Shown here piece by piece: positions 9,006 through 17,302 of a stretch of 64,000 bases of DNA (within the stretch, counting starts at the first letter, position 1; every line of letters starts with the position of its first letter). Position numbers and translations under genes: made by a program. The stretch covers positions 248,001 through 312,000 of the forward strand of contig NZ_JACEFJ010000005.1 in assembly GCF_015354735.1 (NCBI RefSeq). The letters are read 5' to 3'. This stretch comes from Pararhodonellum marinum (GTDB lineage: Bacteria > Bacteroidota > Bacteroidia > Cytophagales > Cyclobacteriaceae). Below the pieces are notes generated by a model. It was not told where the DNA came from. It did no database searches and saw nothing but the letters and a program-made list of their open reading frames with translations.

Positions 9006-10064
9006 TCAGAGGAAATCCACGTCCACATTGAAGGGATACTTCATCAGGTATTGAAGAGCTTCCTCGATTTTAAGGTCCTCATAGAGCACCTTATATAAAT
9101 TTTCTGTAATTGGAGCCCTCATTCCAGTCCCTTCCAAAAAAGTTTTGATCAAACGGATGGTGTTGATCCCTTCCGCTACTTCATCCATTTCGGTTAAGAT
9201 TTGTTCAAGGGACTGACCTTGAGCCAATCGGTAACCTACTGTGTAGTTTCGGGAATGGGTCGAATTACAGGTAGCCACCATGTCGCCGATGCCTGCCAAT
9301 CCAATAAAAGATTTGACACTTCCACCCAGTGCATTTCCCAGATACACGATCTCCACCATTCCTCTGGAAATCAATAGCCCTTTGGCATTTTCCCCCAAGC
9401 CCATGCCAGCCAATGCTCCTGCGGCTATGGCAATGATGTTTTTTAGTACCCCACTGAGTTCCACACCTATTATATCAGAATTCCCATAGACCTGGAATTT
9501 GTCAGACCTTAAAAGTCTTTGACCTTCTAGAATTACCTCATTGTATTTGCTCGCGATAACCGTGGCAGCCGGTTGTTTCTCGGATAATTCTTTGGCCAGG
9601 TTGGGTCCAGCCATACAACCGACGCGCACCACGACTGTTTCATTGAGAATGACCTCACTCATGGTGCAGATTTGACTTCTCCGAATCTGTTTGACATCTG
9701 CGATGCTTTTACCCTCAGGAAGGTACAAAACAAGACCTTTGGTCCCGTGGATCAAGATGTGGTAAGGATGCAGAAAGGGAGAAAAATTTCTCATCACCTC
9801 CCTAAAACCACTTGAGGAAATTACAGGAAACAAAACCTCACACCTTTCACAGATGTATTCCGGATCATTGGTTGCCTGGATGTTTTTAGAGAGAGGCCTC
9901 CCTTCAGCGGTGTGCTGTTTGTTGATTTCATCAACCACTTCTTTTTTTCTGGCGTATACAATGACCTTGTTTTTTTCAGCGAGCATGTTGGCGATCACAG
10001 TCCCAAAACTTCCTACGCCGATGACACCTACAGGCTTATCAGATGAAGAGTTTTTCGAGGTCAT
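9006..10064 (-). CDS. gpsA: Glycerol-3-phosphate dehydrogenase [NAD(P)+]
   Basis: Cytosolic enzyme making sn-glycerol 3-phosphate from dihydroxyacetone phosphate, the backbone donor for phospholipids. It has 352 residues: Rossmann GVGSFGT near residues 15-21, HGTKGL, AGPNLAKELSEKQPAA with the conserved region around the catalytic Lys, GVELSGVLKNIIAIAAG and AGIGDMVATC. Its start overlaps the end of the upstream acyltransferase gene by 26 bases, so the two are co-transcribed and probably translationally coupled. It is the step immediately before that acyltransferase. Confidence 0.96.
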   Translation of the reverse strand: MTSKNSSSDKPVGVIGVGSFGTVIANMLAEKNKVIVYARKKEVVDEINKQHTAEGRPLSKNIQATNDPEYICERCEVLFPVISSSGFREVMRNFSPFLHPYHILIHGTKGLVLYLPEGKSIADVKQIRRSQICTMSEVILNETVVVRVGCMAGPNLAKELSEKQPAATVIASKYNEVILEGQRLLRSDKFQVYGNSDIIGVELSGVLKNIIAIAAGALAGMGLGENAKGLLISRGMVEIVYLGNALGGSVKSFIGLAGIGDMVATCNSTHSRNYTVGYRLAQGQSLEQILTEMDEVAEGINTIRLIKTFLEGTGMRAPITENLYKVLYEDLKIEEALQYLMKYPFNVDVDFL

Positions 10065-11739
10065 ATCCGTCTAGTCTGTTGTGATAATAGTACAATAAAC
10101 TCATGTCTTCGGTAATTACCGCGCCATCTGCATTTCGAATCAAGGGTCTTTTTGCGTGATACATTCCCACGTTGTCCAAACCGTGGGCAATGATGGTGTC
10201 CATGTCTTGATTAAGGTGAGGCGCCATATGGACCTTTCCCTCTGCCTTCAATTCTTTGATGCGATCCAATACCATCTGGCAAGTGGATTTGAAATCCTCA
10301 TAAGGTATGGCAATGTCCTCTTCAGGAAGTCTCAAAAGGTTGAAAAGATCCAGCTTTTTATGTTCTTTTTTGATCATTTGGAAAGCGGTGAAGGCCACGA
10401 GATGACTACTGAAAACACGGTTGATCCTATGGAATTCCTCAACTATTCTTCTGCCGAGCTTATTGGTATATTCTTCTTCCCTCTGATGATTCTCAGTCAC
10501 TACGCCGTTGGTAAGGAAATATTCCCTGCAATCAATGACGCGCCCGTACTTGTCCAAACTATGACCCGCTTCATCAACATAATTGCCCATGATATCCATG
10601 GCCTTTCCTATGGAAACAGAAATATCGGATCCTTTCGTAAAAAATTTAAACAGGAATTTCGAGATTTTATATGAAGTGGAAAATTCATCCGATTCCTTGT
10701 AATAACGCTCTTGCCCAGTAAGGCTAAGGTAATCTTTGATCAACCCGGGAGCTTCCAATACAAAGTGGTAATTGATGGTAACCGGCACAATGAAAATTTT
10801 TCCTGAAATGCCTTCGATTCCTTTTTGGTAATTGGCTCGCTGGGCCTCTATGGCAGTACTGAGCAGACCCAGCTTCAGGCGGCTCTCTATGATACCGCTT
10901 CTGGACCTTGTACCTCCTGGAAAAAAAAGGCTGTGGCAACCAAATTGTATGGCTTCACTGGAATAGGTTTTCAGGGTCTCCAGATAGGGAAGGTTTTTTT
11001 TGCGCCTATCTACCTTATAAGCTCCAAGGGCATTCATAAAGTAGGCAAAAATCTGGATATTGAACAGGTTGAGACCTGCCCCGTAAATAAAAGGTGGAAG
11101 ACCTAAGGTGCTGATGGTCCATCCAATCAAAATACTGTCCAGATTACTAAAGTGGGTAGGGACCATCACAATGGTTCCCTGTGAGGCAAGATCCCTCAGC
11201 TGATCAGTCTCACCTATAATTTGGATTTTGTCCTGAAGGGTATATTGCTTACTAAAAAATGACCGAATACCTTTTACCCGTGCCGCATTCAAAAGCCGTG
11301 AAAAGCCAGTGGTAACTATGCCTCGGGTTAATTTATAATGTGAATGTTTAAAATTTCCCGCGATTTCATCGGCATATCTATCAGTAATTCTTTCTAATAT
11401 TTCTTGGTATTTGGCTTTTTGCTGGGATTCTGAGGCATTGTTTTCAGCAGAAAGATGAACAAGCGCAGATTTGACTTTTTTCCAAAAATCCGCCTCATCA
11501 TCAGGATCCACCACCCACGGGTTTTGCTTCATGCGCAGCTTTTCCCTGTAAAGGGTAGTCTCGAGTTCTTCCTTTAATATTTCCACGCTATCTCCGGTGA
11601 TCTTGACGATCCGGTCTTTGCTGGCCTTTGCTACCTGTTGTACAAATTCTTTTCGCGACTTGCTTAATTTCACAACTGGCCATTCGTCTTTTTTGGGAAG
11701 AATGGGGTCATACTCGCGCTTGATATATTCGTCAGTCAA
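10039..11739 (-). CDS. PlsB-type glycerol-3-phosphate / 1-acylglycerol-3-phosphate acyltransferase
   Basis: Membrane-associated acyltransferase of 566 residues. Motif I is THFSNLDSILIGW (catalytic HxxxxD) near residue 195. It is followed by GAGLNLF, an FFPGGTRSRSG substrate-binding motif near residue 272, and IFIVPVTINYH. The long C-terminal part (about 400-566) resembles the PlsB-like class more than short PlsC enzymes, yet it is shorter than E. coli PlsB (about 800). The overlap with gpsA, which supplies glycerol 3-phosphate, favours a first-acylation (PlsB) role, but a PlsC-like role cannot be excluded. Confidence 0.82.
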   Translation of the reverse strand: MTDEYIKREYDPILPKKDEWPVVKLSKSRKEFVQQVAKASKDRIVKITGDSVEILKEELETTLYREKLRMKQNPWVVDPDDEADFWKKVKSALVHLSAENNASESQQKAKYQEILERITDRYADEIAGNFKHSHYKLTRGIVTTGFSRLLNAARVKGIRSFFSKQYTLQDKIQIIGETDQLRDLASQGTIVMVPTHFSNLDSILIGWTISTLGLPPFIYGAGLNLFNIQIFAYFMNALGAYKVDRRKKNLPYLETLKTYSSEAIQFGCHSLFFPGGTRSRSGIIESRLKLGLLSTAIEAQRANYQKGIEGISGKIFIVPVTINYHFVLEAPGLIKDYLSLTGQERYYKESDEFSTSYKISKFLFKFFTKGSDISVSIGKAMDIMGNYVDEAGHSLDKYGRVIDCREYFLTNGVVTENHQREEEYTNKLGRRIVEEFHRINRVFSSHLVAFTAFQMIKKEHKKLDLFNLLRLPEEDIAIPYEDFKSTCQMVLDRIKELKAEGKVHMAPHLNQDMDTIIAHGLDNVGMYHAKRPLIRNADGAVITEDMSLLYYYHNRLDGYDLEKLFI

Positions 11740-11763
11740 GGAAATTCAGATTTTTTGGTTTGT

Positions 11764-11771
11764 CAAAGATA
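11764..11771 (-). promoter_or_regulatory. Candidate -7 element for the acyltransferase-gpsA operon
   Basis: On the minus strand it reads TATCTTTG, an exact match to the Bacteroidota -7 consensus TAnnTTTG, 25 bases before the ATG at 11739. I found no clear TTG -33 element at the right distance. Confidence 0.4.
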
Positions 11772-11897
11772 AACAAAAAATGTAGAAGCAGTCGGCGAAA
11801 TTTAGCAGTCAAAAGGGATTGATGGATATTATGCAATAGATTTCGAACGAATCCTTAAATTGGCCGTTTCATTGGAGAAATTAAAGCGGTGCACCTT

Positions 11898-11927
11898 TTG
11901 AGGTAGCCTGAATAGGTTGTATTATTG
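11898..11927 (+). promoter_or_regulatory. Candidate promoter of the polyprenyl synthase gene
   Basis: TTG at 11898-11900 is followed after 19 bases by TATTATTG at 11920-11927, one mismatch from TAnnTTTG. Transcription would then start near 11934, leaving a very short leader before the ATG at 11943. This argues against the in-frame TTG at 11925 as the start codon. Confidence 0.4.
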
Positions 11928-11942
11928 CAGCACGGAAATCAA

Positions 11943-12914
11943 ATGAAGCCAGACCTTAAGCAAATACAAGCTCCCATAGCCGATGAAATGGCTGAATTTG
12001 AGAAAAAATTCCGCTCTTTCATGAAGAGTAAGGTCAAACTCCTTGATCACATCACCAATTACATCGTCAAAAGAAAAGGGAAGCAGATGCGGCCCATGTT
12101 TGTTTTTTTGACAGCGGGCGTATCAGGAGGCATCACCGAGTCTACTTTTAGGGGTGCAGCGTTGATAGAATTGCTCCATACAGCTACCTTGGTCCATGAT
12201 GATGTGGTGGATGATGCAAATTACAGAAGAGGCTTTTTTTCCATCAATGCACTTTGGAAAAATAAAATTGCGGTCTTGGTTGGCGATTACCTGCTTTCCA
12301 GGGGCTTATTGCTCAGTGTAGATAATGGAGATTTTGACTTGCTGAAAATCGTTTCCAATGCCGTAAGAGAAATGAGCGAAGGGGAGCTCTTGCAGATCGC
12401 CAAAGCCAGGAACCTCGATATTACCGAAGAAATCTATTACACCATCATCCGCCAAAAGACGGCGAGCCTCATTGCGTCTTGCTGCGAAGTGGGCGCAGCG
12501 ACGGCTGGAGTAAATGGCCAAGCAGAGAAAATGAGGCTTTTTGGTGAAAAGGTAGGTATGGCTTTTCAAATCAAAGATGACCTTTTTGATTATGGAGAAG
12601 ATGAGGTAGGCAAGCCTGTAGGTATTGATATCAAAGAAAAAAAGATGACCCTGCCCTTGATCTATGCACTTAATCAAGCCAAATGGCTGGATAAAAAAAG
12701 GATCATTTATCTGATTCGGAACAAAAACAAAGACAAAAAAGCGGTCAGTGAAGTAATCAGTTTCGTCAAAGGGTCAGGTGGACTGGATTATGCCCAGTCT
12801 GTGATGAACCAGTTTTATGAAGAAGCTTTGGCAATTTTGGCCGAATTCCCTGAATCAGCATATAAATCCTCTCTTGAGGCATTGGTAAGTTTTACCATTC
12901 TGCGAAAAAAATAG
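11943..12914 (+). CDS. Trans-polyprenyl diphosphate synthase (IspB/octaprenyl type)
   Basis: Condenses isopentenyl diphosphate into a long prenyl chain, probably for the menaquinone tail. The first aspartate-rich motif sits in LVHDDVVDDANYRRG near residue 83, the second in FQIKDDLFDYGEDE near residue 210, and GKQMRPM precedes them. It has 323 residues from the ATG at 11943; the frame can be extended to a TTG at 11925, but that would lie in the probable -7 promoter element. Chain length cannot be read from sequence alone. It is divergent from the acyltransferase-gpsA operon. Confidence 0.92.
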   Translation: MKPDLKQIQAPIADEMAEFEKKFRSFMKSKVKLLDHITNYIVKRKGKQMRPMFVFLTAGVSGGITESTFRGAALIELLHTATLVHDDVVDDANYRRGFFSINALWKNKIAVLVGDYLLSRGLLLSVDNGDFDLLKIVSNAVREMSEGELLQIAKARNLDITEEIYYTIIRQKTASLIASCCEVGAATAGVNGQAEKMRLFGEKVGMAFQIKDDLFDYGEDEVGKPVGIDIKEKKMTLPLIYALNQAKWLDKKRIIYLIRNKNKDKKAVSEVISFVKGSGGLDYAQSVMNQFYEEALAILAEFPESAYKSSLEALVSFTILRKK

Positions 12915-13377
12915 TTTCAACCCAATTTTTTAGGATGTATTTCAATTGAGATAATCATCAAGCTTCTTCAATTCAAAGGCTTTGGAATATAGATTCATCT
13001 CCGTAATGAGGCACAATTGAGCCTATTTTTCATGCGATACTATTTTTCCTGAACCGTTTCCTGATAAACTTTGAGCTCATCTGTTTTTGCCAGTTAATTG
13101 TTGACACTTTTCCCCTTTTTCCATTGAAATCCATAATCCATTAGATTTTTATGGGATTTTCTACCACTTTTTAGAATCATGTAGGTAAGGTCAATTTAAT
13201 TTAGCAGTTTATTTCCCTAAACCCTACATATGAGACAATTTAAGAAGGTTCAGAGATGATGTCCTCCTGTTTTAGTCTAATTTGATCATTTCCTCGACTT
13301 TTCAATCCATCAAATTAAAGGGTTAATTTTTTAAGATTTCTTTGTATTAATCTAAAGTTTTGGATACTTTTATCACT

Positions 13378-13405
13378 AAGTGGGAAAAAGTGGTAGATAG
13401 TGGTG
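13378..13405 (+). promoter_or_regulatory. MraZ operator: three AGTGG repeats with 10-bp period
   Basis: AAGTGGG (13378-13384), AAGTGGT (13388-13394) and TAGTGGT (13398-13404) repeat with exact 10-base spacing. This matches the MraZ boxes known from E. coli (TGGGN repeats with 5-base spacers) and Mollicutes (AAAGTG-type repeats). It lies 57-84 bases before mraZ, and its third repeat falls where the -33 promoter element should be, which suits repression of the whole cluster by MraZ. Confidence 0.7.
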
Positions 13406-13425
13406 TAATGTGTCAATCCTTTTAT

Positions 13426-13433
13426 TACTTTTG
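13426..13433 (+). promoter_or_regulatory. -7 promoter element of the mraZ/division cluster
   Basis: TACTTTTG matches the Bacteroidota TAnnTTTG consensus exactly, 28 bases before the mraZ ATG. No TTG lies 17-23 bases upstream; the MraZ repeat occupies that position. Confidence 0.5.
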
Positions 13434-13461
13434 TCCTTGTAGAAAACTTTAACAAACCGAA

Positions 13462-13905
13462 ATGGCATTTTTCACCAGCGAGTATGAGTGCAAGCTTGAC
13501 GCCAAAGGACGTCTGGTATTGCCTGCCAAAATCAAGGCAGCGCTACCGGAATCCAACGGCAATGAGCTGGTTCTCAGACGTGGATTTGAGCCATGCCTGG
13601 TGCTGTACCCCATGTTGGAGTACAGAAAAATATACAACAGAGTAGCTGGTTTAGACGAGTTCAATGAAGAGTTCAGAAATTTTCAAAGGAACTTTTTCAG
13701 AGGCAATACAGAAGTAGAATTGGATAATGCGGGAAGGTTTTTGATTCCCAAAACCATGCTGCGCTATTCAGGTATAGAAAGAGATGCGATTGTGGTGGGT
13801 ATGGGCAACAGGGTGGAGCTTTGGCATCCGGAGAAATACGAAGATTACCTGATCCAAGAAAATTCAGATTTCTCAAAGCTGGCCCAAAAGTTACTCTCAG
13901 AATAA
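13462..13905 (+). CDS. mraZ: Transcriptional regulator / division cluster protein MraZ
   Basis: AbrB-fold DNA-binding protein of 147 residues that forms a ring and represses its own cluster. Two SpoVT-AbrB-like repeats are visible: YECKLDAKGRLVLPAKIK near residues 8-25 and VELDNAGRFLIPKTML near residues 86-101, each with the D-x-x/KGR motif. It is the first gene of the division cluster and follows the three-repeat operator at 13378-13405. rsmH begins one base after its stop. Confidence 0.97.
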   Translation: MAFFTSEYECKLDAKGRLVLPAKIKAALPESNGNELVLRRGFEPCLVLYPMLEYRKIYNRVAGLDEFNEEFRNFQRNFFRGNTEVELDNAGRFLIPKTMLRYSGIERDAIVVGMGNRVELWHPEKYEDYLIQENSDFSKLAQKLLSE

Positions 13906-13906
13906 C

Positions 13907-14812
13907 ATGGATCAGCCTGAATACCACATACCTGTCATGCTTTCTGAATGCATTACAGGCTTGGCGATTGATCCAGAAGGGATTTATCTAGACTTGACCT
14001 TCGGAGGAGGGGGACATACCAGAGAGATACTTAAAAGTCTGAAAGGCGGCCATTTGTATGGATTTGACCAAGACGAAGATGCTGCGGCAAATGCACCTGA
14101 AGACCCTAGGTTTACTTTTGTTCAGGCCAATTTTAGGGATCTGAAAAGATACTTGAGGCTTTACGGGGTGGCCAAAGTAGATGGTATGCTTGCTGATCTT
14201 GGGATATCCTCCCATCAAATTGATCAGCCCGAAAGGGGTTTTTCAACCCGGTTCGAAGGGGAATTGGATATGAGGATGAATCAAGGCTCGGGACTGACAG
14301 CCAAAGAGGTGCTGAACACTTATGAGGAAGGTCAATTGCACAAGATATTTGGTATTTATGGAGAGGTAAAAAATGCCAAAACCTTGGCCAGGCAGGTGGT
14401 GTCTGAAAGGGCTTCCCAGCCTTTCGAAAGCATAGCCGGTTTTAGGGATTTGCTCAAAAAATTCGCCCCGCGGGGTAAAGAGTACAAGTATTTTGCCCAG
14501 GTGTTTCAGGCATTGAGAATTGAGGTCAATGATGAACTCGGAGCGTTGGAGGAAATGCTGCTGCAGGCAAAGGAGATTTTGAAACCGAACGGCAGGTTGG
14601 TGGTGATGAGTTACCATTCACTTGAAGATCGTTTGGTAAAAAACTTTATGGCGAAAGGAAAATTTCACGGGGAGCTTGAGAAGGATTTCTATGGCAACCC
14701 GGTCAGGCCATTTGAGCCGATCACCCGCAAGGCATTGGTGGCAGGAGAAGAAGAACTGGCAAGAAACAACAGGGCAAGGAGTGCCAAATTAAGGGTAGCA
14801 AAAAGATTGTAA
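13907..14812 (+). CDS. rsmH: 16S rRNA (cytosine-N4)-methyltransferase RsmH (MraW)
   Basis: SAM-dependent enzyme that methylates C1402 of 16S rRNA. It has 301 residues: HIPVMLSECITGL at the N-terminus, the SAM motif DLTFGGGGHTREIL near residues 29-42, GFDQDEDA, MLADLGISSHQID, RGFSTRFEGELDMRMN and VVMSYHSLEDRLVKNF. It lies tightly between mraZ and the FtsL-like gene. Confidence 0.98.
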   Translation: MDQPEYHIPVMLSECITGLAIDPEGIYLDLTFGGGGHTREILKSLKGGHLYGFDQDEDAAANAPEDPRFTFVQANFRDLKRYLRLYGVAKVDGMLADLGISSHQIDQPERGFSTRFEGELDMRMNQGSGLTAKEVLNTYEEGQLHKIFGIYGEVKNAKTLARQVVSERASQPFESIAGFRDLLKKFAPRGKEYKYFAQVFQALRIEVNDELGALEEMLLQAKEILKPNGRLVVMSYHSLEDRLVKNFMAKGKFHGELEKDFYGNPVRPFEPITRKALVAGEEELARNNRARSAKLRVAKRL

Positions 14813-14813
14813 G

Positions 14814-15197
14814 ATGTCGACCAACACCTTTAAAAAGAAGATCAAGCAAAAAGAGAAAAGCAGCTCCAAAAAGGGCTGGAACCCTTTTGTGTGGATTGAA
14901 GAAAAATTGAAAGTGAGTGAATTGCTTGGTGAAGGAATCCCGGTGAATCTGGTGCCTCCATTCCTGTATGCGGCCTGTTTGGCTTTGATGTACATATGGA
15001 GCAACCACAGGGCCGAAAACACCATCCGAAAAATCGAAAAAGTACAACAGGAGGTGGAGGATTTGAGAGCAGATGTCACTACACTGGAAGCGGAATACAT
15101 GCTCAGCAGCAAGCAGTCGGAAGTTGCCAGAAAAATTGAGCCCTTGGGCCTATTTGAAATTGATCAACCACCCATCAAAATAAAAGTCAAGAAGTGA
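14814..15197 (+). CDS. ftsL: FtsL-like cell division protein
   Basis: Small bitopic divisome protein of 127 residues. A basic cytoplasmic tail (about 1-45, Lys-rich) is followed by one membrane segment VPPFLYAACLALMYIW near residues 46-62, then a short periplasmic coiled coil (RAENTIRKIEKVQQEVEDL). Position between rsmH and ftsI and this topology identify it; sequence similarity to proteobacterial FtsL is slight, as is usual for Bacteroidota. It overlaps ftsI by 4 bases. Confidence 0.88.
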   Translation: MSTNTFKKKIKQKEKSSSKKGWNPFVWIEEKLKVSELLGEGIPVNLVPPFLYAACLALMYIWSNHRAENTIRKIEKVQQEVEDLRADVTTLEAEYMLSSKQSEVARKIEPLGLFEIDQPPIKIKVKK

Positions 15198-17302
15198 ACA
15201 TCAAAAGATCCATATTGGTCAGAGTGAGGATGGCATTTTTGGTGGTGGCCATATTTGCCGGACTTATTTTTTATAAAATCACCCATGTTCAGCTGGTGGA
15301 CGGGGACAAGTGGAGAGAAATGTCCCAGAATATCAACCTTCAATATAGAAAGGTCAGTGCAACTCGTGGGAACATATACAGCGGAGACGGAAGCTTGCTG
15401 GCTACCAGCCTGCCATTTTACAGGGTGGTCATGGATCCTTCTATAGCCAGTGAAAACTCATACAAGGCAGGTTTGGATTCCCTTTCGGTTTTGTTGGCGA
15501 ATTTTTACAAAGACAAATCTGCCTCAGCATACAAAAGGACAATCAATGATGCCAGGCTCAATGGTAAGCAATATTTAATTCTCAACAGACAGCAAATCGG
15601 ATATCAGGAGAAGCAAAAAATGTCCACATGGCCGATTTTCAGAGAAGGCCGTAGCCGTGGTGGGGTGATTTTTGAGAAAGTGGAAAAAAGATACCGTCCT
15701 TTTCAAAATCTGGCGGGTAGGACAGTAGGTTTTCTCAATGAAGACAAATATGGAGCAGGTCTGGAATACAGCTTTAACGATTATCTCGAAGGTAGAAATG
15801 GAGAGGCTTTATTTCAAAAAATTGCCGGAGGAAGCTGGAAACCAGTGCATGATGCTGAAGATATCAAGCCAGAGGATGGGTTTGACATCATCACCACCAT
15901 CGATGTTAACATTCAGGATGTAGCAGAATCCGCTTTATTGAGACAACTGATCAATAAGGATGCTGAATTTGGGAGTGTAATAGTAATGGAAGTGGCTACC
16001 GGGCACATCAAGGCCATCGCCAATCTACAAAAAAACAAAACCAGCTATGGTTATGGCGAATACTACAATTATGGCATAGGAGAACAGGGTCTTACAGAAC
16101 CTGGATCCACTTTCAAATTGATTTCCATGATGGCCTTGCTGGAAGAAGGGAAAGTCAACCTCAAAGATTCTATTGATACAGGCAAGGGGGCATTTAAGTT
16201 TTATGACCGCACCATGCGGGATGCCAAAAACGGCGGCTTCGGTAAGATCACCGTTAGAGAGGCATTTGAAAAATCCTCCAATGTGGCCATTTCCAGATTG
16301 GTGGAAGAGAATTTTGGGGTCAATCCCAGTAAATTCCTCAGTTATGTGGAAAAAGCGGGCATTCATCAGCCTATGGAGTTTCAGCTGAAAGGAGAGGGGG
16401 TTCCCTATTTCAAAAAGCCTGGTGCCAAAAATTGGTATGGCACCACGCTGCCATGGATGTCTATCGGATATGAACTAAAGATCACTCCATTACATACATT
16501 GATGGTTTACAATGCCATCGCCAATAACGGCACCATGGTAAAACCCATGATCGTCCAGCGGATCTCAAGGGCTACAAAAGTGGAGAGAGAATTCAAACCA
16601 GAAGTGGTCAGTAGAAAAATCGCCTCAGACCAAACCATAAAGCAGTTGCAGGAGCTCCTGGAAGGGGTAGTGACCCAAGGTACGGCGAGCAATATCAGGG
16701 ATGAGGATTATCTGATCGCCGGAAAAACCGGAACTGCACAGAAACTCATCAACGGACGATATACCCAAAAATACTATACCTCATTTGCCGGTTATTTTCC
16801 GGCTGATAAACCCAAATATTCTGCGATTGTCATTGTGGACAGCCCAAAAGGTTTCAATGCCTACGGGGGTGATATTTCCGCTCCGGTCTTCAAGGAAATT
16901 GCGGATAAAATCTACGCGCAGGATTTAAAATTAAATCCAAAAGTAAACCAACAGGTGATTTTGGCTGAGATGGAACAAACAGAGTTTCCATTTATTCAGG
17001 CCGGGAAGGTGGATGAATTGCAGCTGATATGCAATCAGTTTGGAATTTCCAACCACTATGGGGGAGGTGAGGATTGGGTCAAATCCACCGTAGCCAACCG
17101 GTCCATCAGTTGGAAGGAAAATAAGGTAGAAGCGCCCACAGTGCCGGACGTGCAGGGCATGACTTTGAGGGATGCACTTTATATTTTGGAAAACAAGGGA
17201 CTGAGGGTGACCTACTCCGGAAAGGGCCGGGTAAAGAGGCAATCTATCGGGGCTGGAACCAATCTGCCTCAGGATGGAACCATAAGACTGGAATTGGGAT
17301 AA
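15194..17302 (+). CDS. ftsI: Septal peptidoglycan transpeptidase FtsI (PBP3) with PASTA domain
   Basis: Class B penicillin-binding protein of 702 residues that cross-links septal peptidoglycan. One N-terminal membrane anchor (about 10-28) precedes a dimerisation domain with ATRGNIYSGDGSLLATS, then the transpeptidase: catalytic Ser in EPGSTFKLISMM (near residue 305), SSNVAI, and GKTGTAQK (near residue 513). A C-terminal PASTA domain (PTVPDVQGMTLRDALYILE) begins near residue 650. The start is GTG at 15194, inside the GTGA overlap with ftsL; the stop overlaps murE by one base. Confidence 0.97.
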   Translation: MNIKRSILVRVRMAFLVVAIFAGLIFYKITHVQLVDGDKWREMSQNINLQYRKVSATRGNIYSGDGSLLATSLPFYRVVMDPSIASENSYKAGLDSLSVLLANFYKDKSASAYKRTINDARLNGKQYLILNRQQIGYQEKQKMSTWPIFREGRSRGGVIFEKVEKRYRPFQNLAGRTVGFLNEDKYGAGLEYSFNDYLEGRNGEALFQKIAGGSWKPVHDAEDIKPEDGFDIITTIDVNIQDVAESALLRQLINKDAEFGSVIVMEVATGHIKAIANLQKNKTSYGYGEYYNYGIGEQGLTEPGSTFKLISMMALLEEGKVNLKDSIDTGKGAFKFYDRTMRDAKNGGFGKITVREAFEKSSNVAISRLVEENFGVNPSKFLSYVEKAGIHQPMEFQLKGEGVPYFKKPGAKNWYGTTLPWMSIGYELKITPLHTLMVYNAIANNGTMVKPMIVQRISRATKVEREFKPEVVSRKIASDQTIKQLQELLEGVVTQGTASNIRDEDYLIAGKTGTAQKLINGRYTQKYYTSFAGYFPADKPKYSAIVIVDSPKGFNAYGGDISAPVFKEIADKIYAQDLKLNPKVNQQVILAEMEQTEFPFIQAGKVDELQLICNQFGISNHYGGGEDWVKSTVANRSISWKENKVEAPTVPDVQGMTLRDALYILENKGLRVTYSGKGRVKRQSIGAGTNLPQDGTIRLELG

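Larger units (their letters stand above)
12915..13461. other. 547-base non-coding leader region of the division cluster
   Basis: No convincing gene on either strand and no clear terminator after the polyprenyl synthase. The last 85 bases hold the MraZ operator and a -7 element (listed separately). A 13-base stretch at 13160-13172 is the exact inverted copy of 13385-13397 (AAAAAGTGGTAGA), so one MraZ-like half-box also lies about 225 bases upstream on the other strand. The rest is AT-rich with no structure that I can name. Confidence 0.5.

Noticed and set aside
10156-10674. 172-codon open frame on the plus strand
   Set aside because: Lies entirely inside the well-supported acyltransferase gene on the other strand and has no family resemblance.
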